The notes: generated from the letters alone by a model not told the origin. Positions 8,749-16,803 are shown, counted from the first letter of the stretch. The stretch: 64,000 nucleotides of DNA from Actomonas sp051209155 (GCA_051209155.1 JBPJGB010000001.1); one strand, 5' to 3'. Program-made: numbers and translations.

Positions 8749-9281
8749 GCGGCGGAGTCACCGGCACGCAGGCGGGCGAGGCGGTTGATGAGGGGCCGGA
8801 GCGGCAGGTAAGTGACGAGGAACAACAGCGGTGCGGTGAGCGCCCACGAGGTGAACGCGTGCACGCCGGCCCAGCCAAATTTCTGGAGAAACTCCCCGAG
8901 GGAGAGGTCGGCAAAGTTGCGCAGCATATCGATCACCGAGAACGGCTCGCCCTGGGCCTGCCAGATCCATTCGCCCGCCTTCACGTAGACCACGATCATC
9001 AGTAGGTGCACGGGAGTGAGCAGTTGGTTGAGGGTCTGCATGATCGGTTGGTTCAGCCGCAGCGCGACGCCGGCGATGAGGTTGGTGAGCCAGGTGAAAC
9101 CGAGGAAGGGGAAGAGCGAACAGACGGTGGAGATGGCGAGGGTGAAACTGATCTTGGCCGGCGTGACGCCCTGGGTGAGTTGGCGGGCGATGGGATCAAC
9201 GAGTCGGCGTTGCCAAAAGCCGCGCCGCGGGGGCGACGCGTCGTCGGTCGCCGTCGAGTCGCTGGACTCGGCGGCGTTCAT
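8745..9281 (-). CDS. DUF2062 membrane protein
   Basis: 178 aa from the ATG at 9281, which overlaps the stop of the DUF1475 gene (ATGA). The N-terminal 20 residues are polar, then QGVTPAKISFTLAISTVCSLFPFLGFTW and RLNQPIMQTLNQLLTPVHLLMIV are the recognisable DUF2062 core, with helices at both ends. The family is membrane-embedded and of unknown biochemical function, often near glycosyltransferases or lipid genes. Its tight packing here suggests a structural or flippase-like role in the lipid pathway, which is inference. Confidence 0.82.
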   Translation of the reverse strand: MNAAESSDSTATDDASPPRRGFWQRRLVDPIARQLTQGVTPAKISFTLAISTVCSLFPFLGFTWLTNLIAGVALRLNQPIMQTLNQLLTPVHLLMIVVYVKAGEWIWQAQGEPFSVIDMLRNFADLSLGEFLQKFGWAGVHAFTSWALTAPLLFLVTYLPLRPLINRLARLRAGDSAA

Positions 9282-9691
9282 GAGAAGAGCGGCCCGGCTC
9301 CGAGCAGGTAGGCGACGGCCCCGGCGATCACGAAGCCGAGGGGCAGACCGATGCGGCCGGCGCGTTGTTGGGTGAAGACCTCGCGCAGGCGGTCGATGTG
9401 ATCGATGCGGAAGAGCTCGATCAGCATGTAGACGGCCATGGCAAAGTTGCCCCAGAGGATCACGGTAATGAACCAGAGGATACGCGCGCCGAGGGTGGGC
9501 TCCTTCCACGCCACAAAGACAAAGAAGGTGATGAAGGCGAAGTAGGCGTCGAAGAGCGTGGCGATGAACCACGGGTTGCCGGTGACCTCGGGCGGGATGC
9601 CGAAGATGGGTTGCTCCAAGCTGGCCCAGACGATGAGGCCGCTCATGGAGGCAAAGATGCCGAGGAAGAGCAGTCGCAGGGCCCAGAGCAT
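9278..9691 (-). CDS. DUF1475 small membrane protein
   Basis: 137 aa with four hydrophobic segments. The pattern LRLLFLGIFASMSGLIVWASLEQPIF, then NPWFIATLFDAYFAFITFFVFVAWKE, matches the DUF1475 family as I remember it. It resembles short lipid-desaturase-associated membrane subunits in size and topology, but no catalytic motif is visible. It starts 6 bp after the large CFA-like gene, so it is co-transcribed and probably acts with it. Confidence 0.78.
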   Translation of the reverse strand: MLWALRLLFLGIFASMSGLIVWASLEQPIFGIPPEVTGNPWFIATLFDAYFAFITFFVFVAWKEPTLGARILWFITVILWGNFAMAVYMLIELFRIDHIDRLREVFTQQRAGRIGLPLGFVIAGAVAYLLGAGPLFS

Positions 9692-9697
9692 GGCGGG

Positions 9698-10996
9698 TCA
9701 GAGCGCGAGGTTGTTGGCGCGCGTGTGCAGGGTGTGCACGACGCCGATGTTGCGCAGGGCGAAGGCGGCCTCGCAGTAGTGGAGGTAGTAGGTCCACTTG
9801 CGGATGAAGCGGTCGTCGAAACCGAGGGCACGCACCTCATCGAGGCGGGCGTTGAATGCCTCGCGCCAGAGCTGGAGGGTGCGGGTGTAGTCGTGGGCGA
9901 AGTCCTCGACCGAGTTGAGCACAAAACCACCGGCCTTGGCCAATTGGTCGTTCACGCGGTTAAGCGAGAGCAGGAGCGACCCGGGGAAGATGTGTTTCTG
10001 AATGAAATCAACGCCCTTGCGGAAGGCATCGTAGCGATCGTCGGGGCAGGTGATGAACTGCAGCGCGAGCAGGCCGTCCGGTTTGAGCAGGCGGCTCAGG
10101 GACTCGCAGAACGCAGGCAGATAGCGGTGCCCGATGGCCTCCATCATTTCGATCGAGACGATCTTGTCGAAAGAGCCGGTGAGGTCGCGGTAGTCGCACA
10201 ACAGGACCTCGATGCGATCGCTCAAACCGGCCTCGGCGATGCGGGCGGTGGCGAGGTCGAACTGCTGTTGGGAAATGGTGACCGTGGTGACGTGGCAACC
10301 GTAGGTGCGCGCCGCGTGGATCGACCAACCGCCCCAGCCACTGCCGATTTCAAGGACACGGTCGGTGGCCTGCAGCTTGAGCTTCTGGCAAAGGGCGTCG
10401 TTCTTGGCGGTCTGGGCCTCGGCGAGCGAGAGGTCGGACGTCGGCCAGCGGGCGGCCGAATACATCATCGAGGGGTCGAGGAAGAGCGCGAAGAACTCGT
10501 TGGAAAGATCGTAGTGCTCGCTGATGTTGCGGCGGGCGGTGGTGCGGTTGTTGGGCCGCAGGAGGTGGAAGAGACGGTTGGCGAAGCGCAGCAGGTTGAC
10601 GGCTCCGGCGCGGGCGGCGCGCTTCGAGCCGGAGAGGGTGGGGGCATGCTCGAGGTTGAGGATGAACCACGAAATCACAGCGGTCAGGTCGGGTGTTTCC
10701 CAATCGCCGTCGATGAAGCTTTCGCCAAAACCGACGTCGCCGGAGAGCACGCATTTGCGGAAAAAGACCTCGCGCTTGATCTTGATGGCGGCGTGCGACG
10801 CGAGGCCGCAGGGCAGGGCCGGTGCCAGCTCTCGGTTGCCAAACTCCAAGACCTCGCCGCCCGGCAGCTCCAGTTGCAGGTAGCCGCGTTGCATCGGGGC
10901 GAAGGCATCCAGCACCAAGCGGCGGCTGAGGGAGGTGCGTAAGAGCTCCGGGGCGATCGCAGTGGGTTGGGCGGAGACGGTGGAGGGGGACGACAT
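9698..10996 (-). CDS. CFA-synthase-like SAM methyltransferase, full length
   Basis: 432 aa from ATG 10996. The N-terminal domain (about 1-150, with GDVGFGESFIDGDWETPD) is the lipid-binding region of CFAS-type enzymes. The methyltransferase domain has HYDLSNEFF, motif I LEIGSGWGGWS (215-225) and SIEMMEAIGH (281-290). Two departures from classical CFAS stand out: YSCA is YSAA, so the usual active-site cysteine is alanine, and EHVG is EAIG. Both resemble the branch that methylates oleate-type chains rather than cyclopropanating them, such as tuberculostearate or furan-fatty-acid methyltransferases. It lies 89 bp downstream of DUF1365. Confidence 0.9.
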   Translation of the reverse strand: MSSPSTVSAQPTAIAPELLRTSLSRRLVLDAFAPMQRGYLQLELPGGEVLEFGNRELAPALPCGLASHAAIKIKREVFFRKCVLSGDVGFGESFIDGDWETPDLTAVISWFILNLEHAPTLSGSKRAARAGAVNLLRFANRLFHLLRPNNRTTARRNISEHYDLSNEFFALFLDPSMMYSAARWPTSDLSLAEAQTAKNDALCQKLKLQATDRVLEIGSGWGGWSIHAARTYGCHVTTVTISQQQFDLATARIAEAGLSDRIEVLLCDYRDLTGSFDKIVSIEMMEAIGHRYLPAFCESLSRLLKPDGLLALQFITCPDDRYDAFRKGVDFIQKHIFPGSLLLSLNRVNDQLAKAGGFVLNSVEDFAHDYTRTLQLWREAFNARLDEVRALGFDDRFIRKWTYYLHYCEAAFALRNIGVVHTLHTRANNLAL

Positions 10997-11085
10997 GATG
11001 ATGAGGTGGCGTTGAAGTGGACGCGGCCGTTGGTCGGACAGGATTCGGCCGGACGAATGGGTCAAATCACTCGGGGTATTTTACC

Positions 11086-11955
11086 CTAGGATTGAGAAGG
11101 ACTTGGGGCGGAAGCTTCGGATCGGCGGACCGAGGCGTGGGGGCGGTAGAGGTCGCGCTGGTCGGAGGCGCGGGCCGCTTTCGCGAACCAGGGCACGCGT
11201 TTCCACCACAAGCGCAGGGCATGCCAGTGAATCAGGAAGATGACCCGCAGGGTGAGCAGCGGGTATTTGAAGAGGAAGCCGCCGAGGGCGCCGTCGGTGA
11301 GGGGTCGGGCCGGACCCGCGACCGTGCTGGTGAGGGTGCGGTCCGCGCCCACGTAGTCGTCGATCTGAATGGACAGCCGTTCGTCGGGCACGCGCAGGCG
11401 GAAGTCGAAGGCGACATCGACGTCGGAAAACGGGGACACGTAAAAGTGCTTCGGGGTGCGGCGGCGGAAGGCGTTGCCTTCGCGCATGTCACCGGAAAGC
11501 AAATACGGCTTCATCTCGTGAAAGGTGTTGGTGACCTCGGCGATGGCGGCGACGGGTTCGTCGGCGGCGTCGCGCACGAAGTAGAAGGAGACCGGGTTGA
11601 AGCGGTAACCGAGGATGCGGGGCAGGGTGACGAGCTGCACGCGGGCCGCGGGGCCCGGATCGATGTGGTGGGCGGCCAGGAAGGCCAGCACCCGTTCCTT
11701 GAGGTTGCCGGTCGAGGCGGCCGGGAGCGCCGGCGCCTCGTGGCGGTTATGCAGGGTTTCGTCCAACGGTAGAAAATCGCGTTGGCGCAGGCTGTAGAGA
11801 TTGCCGCGGTCGACAGAAAACCAGCGCAGCTGGCGGTCGAGCTGCGGCAATTCATCAAGGTCCAGGCTCAGCATGAAGAGCCGGTAGACAAAGCGATGAG
11901 CGCGCGGGATGAAACGAGCGTGCATAACATGGCATTCGTAGATCCGGGAGCGCAT
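11086..11955 (-). CDS. DUF1365 family protein
   Basis: 289 aa using ATG 11955, because MRSRIYECHVMHARFIPRAHRF aligns with the usual family opening; ten extra upstream residues are possible. Other family blocks: YRLFMLSLDLDELP, RILGYRFNPVSFYFV and KHFYVSPFSDVD. Function is uncharacterised, but the gene is nearly always found beside an FAD amine-oxidase-like gene and a CFA-like methyltransferase, exactly as here. No catalytic motif is known. It lies 68 bp from the oxidoreductase upstream. Confidence 0.88.
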   Translation of the reverse strand: MRSRIYECHVMHARFIPRAHRFVYRLFMLSLDLDELPQLDRQLRWFSVDRGNLYSLRQRDFLPLDETLHNRHEAPALPAASTGNLKERVLAFLAAHHIDPGPAARVQLVTLPRILGYRFNPVSFYFVRDAADEPVAAIAEVTNTFHEMKPYLLSGDMREGNAFRRRTPKHFYVSPFSDVDVAFDFRLRVPDERLSIQIDDYVGADRTLTSTVAGPARPLTDGALGGFLFKYPLLTLRVIFLIHWHALRLWWKRVPWFAKAARASDQRDLYRPHASVRRSEASAPSPSQS

Positions 11956-12023
11956 GGATTCACAAAGTTTTGCCCGCGGAAGCATTGGGACGCAAACCCG
12001 CGGCGCACATCGGTCGAAACGCC

Positions 12024-13310
12024 TCAGGCCTCCCAGGCGTCGCGGCCGAGGAGTTGGGTGCAGAGCCGGTGGGCGCTCCAGAACCCGTCCTCGTGGAAGC
12101 CGTAACGTTGCCAGGCGCCGACGAAGAAGGTGCCGGTGGTGACGGCCGCCGTGGCGTTGAGGGCGGGGATCTCGTCCTGCGCCTGGACGGCGGCGAGATC
12201 AAAAAGGGGATGGGCGTAGGCGATGCGCCGGTGCAGTTTGCTGGGGTCGATGTCGTCGGCGCGATTGATGGTGACAAAATACTGCTCGCGCTCGCTGACG
12301 CCCTGGAGGGAGTTCATCCAATAGTGCGTGGCCGGCTCGATGGCTCCCTCGCGGTTGCGGACGAGTTGATAATTCCAGCTCGACCAGGCGCGCCGGGTTC
12401 GCGGCATCACGGCAGTGTCGGTGTGCAGCGAGGCGGTATTGTCCTGGTAGTGGAAAGCGCCGAGCAGGCGGGCTTCCTCGCTGGTGGGATTGACGATGAG
12501 GCGCAGGGCGTCGGGCGCGTGGGCGGCGAGGATGACTTGATCGAAGGACTGCGCTTCGCCGCGGTTGGTCATGACAATGCTCTTGCTGCCGGCGCGGACA
12601 ATGCGGGTGGCGGCGGTGTCGGTGAGAATGCGGTCGGCGAAGGGGACGATGAGGCGTTTGACGTATTCGCGACTGCCGCCGTCGATCGTCCACCATTGGT
12701 GCTGGGTGTGGAGGCCGAGGAAACCGTGATTGTGGAAAAAGCGCAGCAGCGTCGACGCCGGGAATTGGAGCATGAGTTCGGGCGGCGTGCTCCATACGGC
12801 CGAACTCATCGGCACGAGGTAGAGGTTGAAGAAGTCCTCCCCGTAGCCGCGGGCGCGCACGAAATCCTCGAGCGAGGTGTCGCGCAGCGTGGGGTCGTCC
12901 AGCGCCGCCACCGCCTCGGAATTGAAGCGGTTGATGGCGAGGAGCATCTTGATGAAGCGCAGATTGAAGAGGTTCTTGCGCTGGGCGAAGAGGTGGTTGA
13001 GCGACGAGCCGCACCACTCGATGCCGGTTTCGTCGTCGCGCACGGCGAAGGACATCGAGGTCTTCTTCACCGGCACCTTGAGCTGATCGAAAAGGCGGCA
13101 GAGGTGCGGGTAGGTCTCGCGGTTGAAGACCATGAAGCCGGTGTCGATCGGCACGCGGCGGCCGGTGCCCGGTTCGTCGGCATCGACGGTGTTGGCGTGC
13201 CCGCCCGCGTAGTCGGCCGACTCGAAGACGGTCACGTCATGATGACGGTGCAGGAAAAGGGCGCAACCGAGGCCGGCCACGCCCGAGCCGATGATGGCGA
13301 TGCGGGACAT
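12024..13310 (-). CDS. FAD-dependent amine-oxidase-like oxidoreductase
   Basis: 428 aa. The N-terminus is a clear Rossmann dinucleotide fold, IAIIGSGVAGLGCALFL followed by FESADYAGGHANTVD, as in amine oxidase/phytoene-desaturase flavoproteins. Mid-protein conserved pieces include DTGFMVFNRETYPHL and VPMSSAVWSTPP. No transmembrane helix is visible. Homologues beside DUF1365 and CFA-like genes are implicated in oxidising methylated fatty acids to dienes for furan fatty acids (alphaproteobacterial ufa pathway; literature from memory). It follows the desaturase by 52 bp and probably acts on lipid-bound acyl chains. Confidence 0.9.
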   Translation of the reverse strand: MSRIAIIGSGVAGLGCALFLHRHHDVTVFESADYAGGHANTVDADEPGTGRRVPIDTGFMVFNRETYPHLCRLFDQLKVPVKKTSMSFAVRDDETGIEWCGSSLNHLFAQRKNLFNLRFIKMLLAINRFNSEAVAALDDPTLRDTSLEDFVRARGYGEDFFNLYLVPMSSAVWSTPPELMLQFPASTLLRFFHNHGFLGLHTQHQWWTIDGGSREYVKRLIVPFADRILTDTAATRIVRAGSKSIVMTNRGEAQSFDQVILAAHAPDALRLIVNPTSEEARLLGAFHYQDNTASLHTDTAVMPRTRRAWSSWNYQLVRNREGAIEPATHYWMNSLQGVSEREQYFVTINRADDIDPSKLHRRIAYAHPLFDLAAVQAQDEIPALNATAAVTTGTFFVGAWQRYGFHEDGFWSAHRLCTQLLGRDAWEA

Positions 13311-13362
13311 GCGTGATGGGTGCCCCGATCGCGAACGCCGTCAAGCGGCGTCGCGACATCGC

Positions 13363-14508
13363 TCAGTCTTTGGCCGGCGGGGTCGGCTGGTCGACGGTCA
13401 GTTCCGTCACATCCTTGTGGATACCGGGACGTTCGGGTTGCTTGGGGGCGTCGGCCTGGGCGGCCTGGATGGTGCCGACGGCGAGGGCGGCGGCGGTGGG
13501 CACGACCTTCTTGAGCGAGGAGCGCACGTGCACGTGCTCGGAGCGGGCGGCGGCTTCGACGGTGCGATGGTGTTCGGCGTGTTCGCCTTCGCGGAGGACG
13601 GATTCCGGCACGTCCTTGAAGCCCCAGATCAGGCCGGTCCAGGAAAGCAGTTTCAGCCCGTAGTAGGTCGGATCGATTTCCCACCAGTAGAACCCGTTGC
13701 GGGTGGCGCTCTGGTAGCGGTGGTGGTTGTTGTGCCAGCCTTCGCCGAGACAGATGATGGCGAGGATGAAACTGTTGCGGGAATCGTCGGTCGTGTTGAA
13801 CCGGCGGCGGCCCATGAGGTGAGCCATGGAGTTGATGCAGGAGGTGCCGTGGAACAGGGCGGTGGTGCTGATGAAGAAACCCCAGACGAGCATCTGCGGG
13901 CCGTTGGTGCCGAGGCCCGGGGCGAAGCGTTCGAGGATGGCGCCGAGACCGAAGAGGGCGGTGGCGAAGAGCACCGGCACGACGATGTCGAAGCGGTTGA
14001 GGAAGACCAACTCGGGGAACTTCGCGAGGTCCTTCACCTTGGAGTAGTCGGTCGGGAAATTGCGCCGGCTGGTGATCCAACCGATGTGCGACCACCAAAA
14101 GCCGTGCACGTGGGGCGAATGAGCATCCTCCTCGTCGTCGCTGTGCTGGTGATGGTGGCGGTGGTGGTAGGCCCACCAGAGCGGACCGCGTTGCACGGTC
14201 GTGCCGCCCCAGACAGCGAGCAGGAACTGGCCGAAACGCGAGGTGGAGTAAGTCTTGTGCGAAAAATAGCGGTGGTAGATGCCGGTGACGGCGAACATGC
14301 GCAGGAAATAGAGCGCGACGGCCGACCACGCGGCGAAGGGGCTCCACCCGGTCCAAATCACGCCGAAGCAACCAACGTGCAGGACGACGAAGGGCATGAC
14401 GCGCACCCAGTCGACCTTGTCGGGTTCCGAGCGCATTTTTTCCGGGCCATCCGGACAGTAGTCGGCGTCGATCCACTGGACGACGGCGGTTTTCAGGCGG
14501 CTAAACAT
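13363..14508 (-). CDS. Membrane acyl-CoA/acyl-lipid delta-9-type desaturase
   Basis: 381 aa from ATG 14508; a GTG at 14529 is an alternative. The three histidine boxes of the stearoyl-CoA desaturase family are intact: HRYFSH (79-84), HHRHHHQH (about 115-122) and HNNHH (about 257-261), giving the di-iron site. Four hydrophobic segments place it in the inner membrane. It should introduce a cis double bond, supplying the substrate for the CFA-like methyltransferases downstream. The last 60-70 residues form an unusual His/Glu-rich then Pro/Ala-rich hydrophilic tail not needed by the family. It is the first gene of the run. Confidence 0.9.
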   Translation of the reverse strand: MFSRLKTAVVQWIDADYCPDGPEKMRSEPDKVDWVRVMPFVVLHVGCFGVIWTGWSPFAAWSAVALYFLRMFAVTGIYHRYFSHKTYSTSRFGQFLLAVWGGTTVQRGPLWWAYHHRHHHQHSDDEEDAHSPHVHGFWWSHIGWITSRRNFPTDYSKVKDLAKFPELVFLNRFDIVVPVLFATALFGLGAILERFAPGLGTNGPQMLVWGFFISTTALFHGTSCINSMAHLMGRRRFNTTDDSRNSFILAIICLGEGWHNNHHRYQSATRNGFYWWEIDPTYYGLKLLSWTGLIWGFKDVPESVLREGEHAEHHRTVEAAARSEHVHVRSSLKKVVPTAAALAVGTIQAAQADAPKQPERPGIHKDVTELTVDQPTPPAKD

Positions 14509-14713
14509 AGGACGGGACGAGGCGGACACGGGCGAATCTGACAGAGGGTTCGAACAAATTTCCGGGGAGGTAAGGCCGCCGGATGCAGAGGATCAAGACC
14601 CCTATCGGCAATTTGGCGACCGGATGGAGCAGGTATTGTTCGCACAATTGACCCGAAGTTCCGTTGCGCCCGCCTTGCCAGGCGACGAACGGACGGCTTG
14701 GCTCGCGCGCCAG
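14509..14713. promoter_or_regulatory. Divergent promoter region, desaturase operon / UMF1 transporter
   Basis: About 205 bp between divergent starts. It must hold the promoter of the minus-strand lipid operon and one for the UMF1 gene. I see no convincing -35/-10 pair, no ECF-type GGAAC/GTC motif and no operator palindrome by eye. The UMF1 start may be up to 90 bp earlier. Confidence 0.4.
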
Positions 14714-16000
14714 ATGGACGAAAACCCCGCGACTCCCCCGGCCTCGCTGCCGGCAACTGTTCCGCCGGTGCGCAAACGGGAGATCTTTGGCTGGTGTTGT
14801 TTCGATTTCGCCAACTCGGCCTTCACGACGATCGTGATCACGGTCATCGGCCTGCCGTATTTCACCGCGGTGATCGCGCAGGGACAGCCGGAAGCCAAAC
14901 AGTGGTGGGGACTTACGCTCAGCGTTTCCCAGATCTTCGTGATCCTGCTTTCGCCGCTGGTGGGGGTGATCGCGGATGTGCGGGCGCACAAGAAGCGATT
15001 TCTTTTGGTGACCGCGCTGACGTGTTCGGTGGCCACCGCACTCATCTTCGGGGTCGAGGCGGGACAAGTTTCGCTCATGCTCGCGCTGGTGTTGGTGGCG
15101 AATGTGGCGTTTTCGATGAGCGAAAATATTTGTTCGGCCTTCCTGCCTGAAATCAGCACGCCCAAGAACGTAGGCAAGATTTCCGGATATGGATGGTCGT
15201 TCGGTTACTTCGGCGGCCTGCTCAGCTTGGTGATCGCGTTGGTGATCGTGAAAAGCGGGGACGGTCGGGCGGTGTGGACGTTTTTGACCACCGGCGCATT
15301 CTTTTTTGTCGCGAGTCTACCCACCCTGCTGCTGCTCAAGGAGCGGGCCCGGCCGCGCGTGCTGGCCCCGGGCGAGACCTATTGGCGAATTGCATGGGCG
15401 CAATTTGGGCAGATGAAACAGGAACTGCCGCAACACCGGAAACTGGCGGTGTTCTTTGCTGCGATGGTGTTTTTTATCGCGGGACTCATGGCGGTGGTCG
15501 GCTTCGCGGCGGGCTTTGCGACGGAGGTCATCGGCATGGGTGAGGCCGAGGTCATCGGGCTTTTCGCCGTGCTCCAGATTGCGGGGGTGGCGGGTGCGTT
15601 TGGTTTCGGTTTCTGGCAGGATCGCGTAGGGCCCAAGTGGCCGCTGGCCACGGCTTTAGGACTCTGGATTCTGGTCTGCCTGTGGGCCGCGCGCTGCACC
15701 ACGGTGACTGAGTTCTATGTTATCGGCGTGCTGGCGGGCATTGCCATGGGCAGTCTGCAGTCGGCGGCACGCGCGGTCGTTTCGACCCTCACTCCGCCGG
15801 GGCGCGCCGGGGAGTTTTTTGGCTACTGGGGATTTTTCGCCAAATTGGCCGGCGTGATCGGACCGTTCGTGTTTGGTGTCTTGGCGACACAATTGGGCTA
15901 TCGTCACGCGATCGCGGTCAATGCGGGGTTCTTTTTGATCGGTTTGATCATCCTTTTGCGGCTTACGTTACCGTCGCGTCACGACGTCACCGAAGCTTAA
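14714..16000 (+). CDS. MFS transporter, UMF1 type
   Basis: 428 aa from ATG 14714; an in-frame ATG at 14624 would add 30 residues with no visible conservation, and neither has a good ribosome binding site. The first membrane region KREIFGWCCFDFANSAFTTIVITVIGLPYF is the characteristic opening of the UMF1 (Atg22-like) family. About 12 membrane segments follow. Bacterial members are probable exporters or importers of small molecules, with yeast Atg22 exporting amino acids from the vacuole. It is transcribed divergently from the desaturase operon. The substrate is unknown. Confidence 0.87.
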   Translation: MDENPATPPASLPATVPPVRKREIFGWCCFDFANSAFTTIVITVIGLPYFTAVIAQGQPEAKQWWGLTLSVSQIFVILLSPLVGVIADVRAHKKRFLLVTALTCSVATALIFGVEAGQVSLMLALVLVANVAFSMSENICSAFLPEISTPKNVGKISGYGWSFGYFGGLLSLVIALVIVKSGDGRAVWTFLTTGAFFFVASLPTLLLLKERARPRVLAPGETYWRIAWAQFGQMKQELPQHRKLAVFFAAMVFFIAGLMAVVGFAAGFATEVIGMGEAEVIGLFAVLQIAGVAGAFGFGFWQDRVGPKWPLATALGLWILVCLWAARCTTVTEFYVIGVLAGIAMGSLQSAARAVVSTLTPPGRAGEFFGYWGFFAKLAGVIGPFVFGVLATQLGYRHAIAVNAGFFLIGLIILLRLTLPSRHDVTEA

Positions 16001-16364
16001 CCGGCGGGGTTGGCACGGCGCTTGCAACTGATGGGGCGGCGACATTCGGTTGCCTTGCTTTCTTAGGACCCTCCCCAAACGGGTTCTTTGATTTTAACTG
16101 CGAGAGGAATTTAGGGAAGAGGATCGACCACGGTCGCCGGGCTCCGTGCCCGCCCCGCACGGCGTGTTCTTCCCATCGCAATTTGGTCGCGGCGTGAACT
16201 TCCGAGTTTCGTCACGTCGTGACCGGTGGATTTTGATCCCGCGACAGCGGAATCGAAAAACCGTTCGTGCAGCCTGCCGTGCCTGACGCGGGTGGCGGCG
16301 AACGTTTCCTAAACCATACAGAAAACAAAACGTGGCCCCGTCGTTTATCGGGGCAAATCCAACC
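16001..16364. other. 364-bp gene-free leader region with structured sequence
   Basis: No ORF of plausible length is visible. It holds a sigma-54-type promoter at 16010-16026 and then about 330 nt of probable untranslated leader. By eye, GGGAAGA (16114-16120) can pair with TCTTCCC (16168-16174), enclosing CGGGC/GCCCG (16138-16142/16148-16152). A 6-bp stem GCCCCG/CGGGGC (16335-16340/16349-16354) sits 10 nt before the next gene's start codon. It could be a regulated 5' leader or contain a small RNA; I recognise no known riboswitch. Confidence 0.5.
16010..16026 (+). promoter_or_regulatory. Sigma-54 (RpoN) type promoter
   Basis: TTGGCACG-N4-TTGCA is a full match to the -24/-12 consensus YTGGCACG-N4-TTGCW, with GG at 16012-16013 and GC at 16024-16025 at the obligatory spacing. 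The predicted start of transcription is near 16037, in an intergenic region and pointing at the TonB-domain gene 328 nt downstream. No enhancer-binding protein gene is in the window. Confidence 0.7.
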
Positions 16365-16757
16365 ATGAACGCAGTCAAGAAACTCGCTCTCGTGCTCAGC
16401 CTCGGCGCTCTCGCCGTCACCGCTTCCGCGGCGACGTCGGAGAAGGCCTACGTTGCCTCCTACGAAGGTGCCACCGACATGCCGGTTCCGGTCAAGGTCG
16501 TGGCCCCCGACATCGTCACCTCCCTTGGTGCCGAAGCCATCGTGGAGTTCACCGTGAACAAGGCCGGCGTGCCGACCGCCATCGTTGTGGCTTCCGCCAA
16601 CAATGAGGCGCTCGCCGCCGCTGCGGTTGAGGCGGTCTCCAAGTGGCGCTTCACCCCGGTGATGAAGAACGGCGAAACCGTCGAGTCCAAGGTGAAGGTT
16701 CCGTTCCGCGCGGCGCTGCCCAGCTTCCGCGGTCCGACCTACGCTTCGGTCTTCTAA
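16365..16757 (+). CDS. Small periplasmic TonB C-terminal-domain protein
   Basis: 130 aa. ATG 16365 is preferred because it begins a signal peptide (MNAVKKLALVLSLGALAVTASAA). The mature part is essentially one TonB C-terminal domain: VEFTVNKAGVPTAIVVASANN, then AAVEAVSKWRFTPVMKNGETVESKVKVPF, the classic TIGR01352 pattern. It lacks the membrane anchor and Pro-rich linker of an energy-transducing TonB, so it is unlikely to transmit proton-motive force. A binding or structural role in the periplasm is more probable. It has a hairpin just before the start and a terminator-like stem after the stop, so it is probably monocistronic and under the sigma-54 promoter. Confidence 0.85.
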   Translation: MNAVKKLALVLSLGALAVTASAATSEKAYVASYEGATDMPVPVKVVAPDIVTSLGAEAIVEFTVNKAGVPTAIVVASANNEALAAAAVEAVSKWRFTPVMKNGETVESKVKVPFRAALPSFRGPTYASVF

Positions 16758-16803
16758 GGAAGTCCGGACGACCGCTGGCACGAGACTAAGCTAGCAAACA
16801 AAC

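Noticed and set aside
15978..16223. Near-inverted pair GTCACGACGTCAC / GTCACGTCGTGAC flanking the sigma-54 promoter
   Set aside because: One arm lies in the UMF1 coding end, the match is 12 of 13 and the spacing is about 220 bp; too weak to call an attachment site or operator pair.
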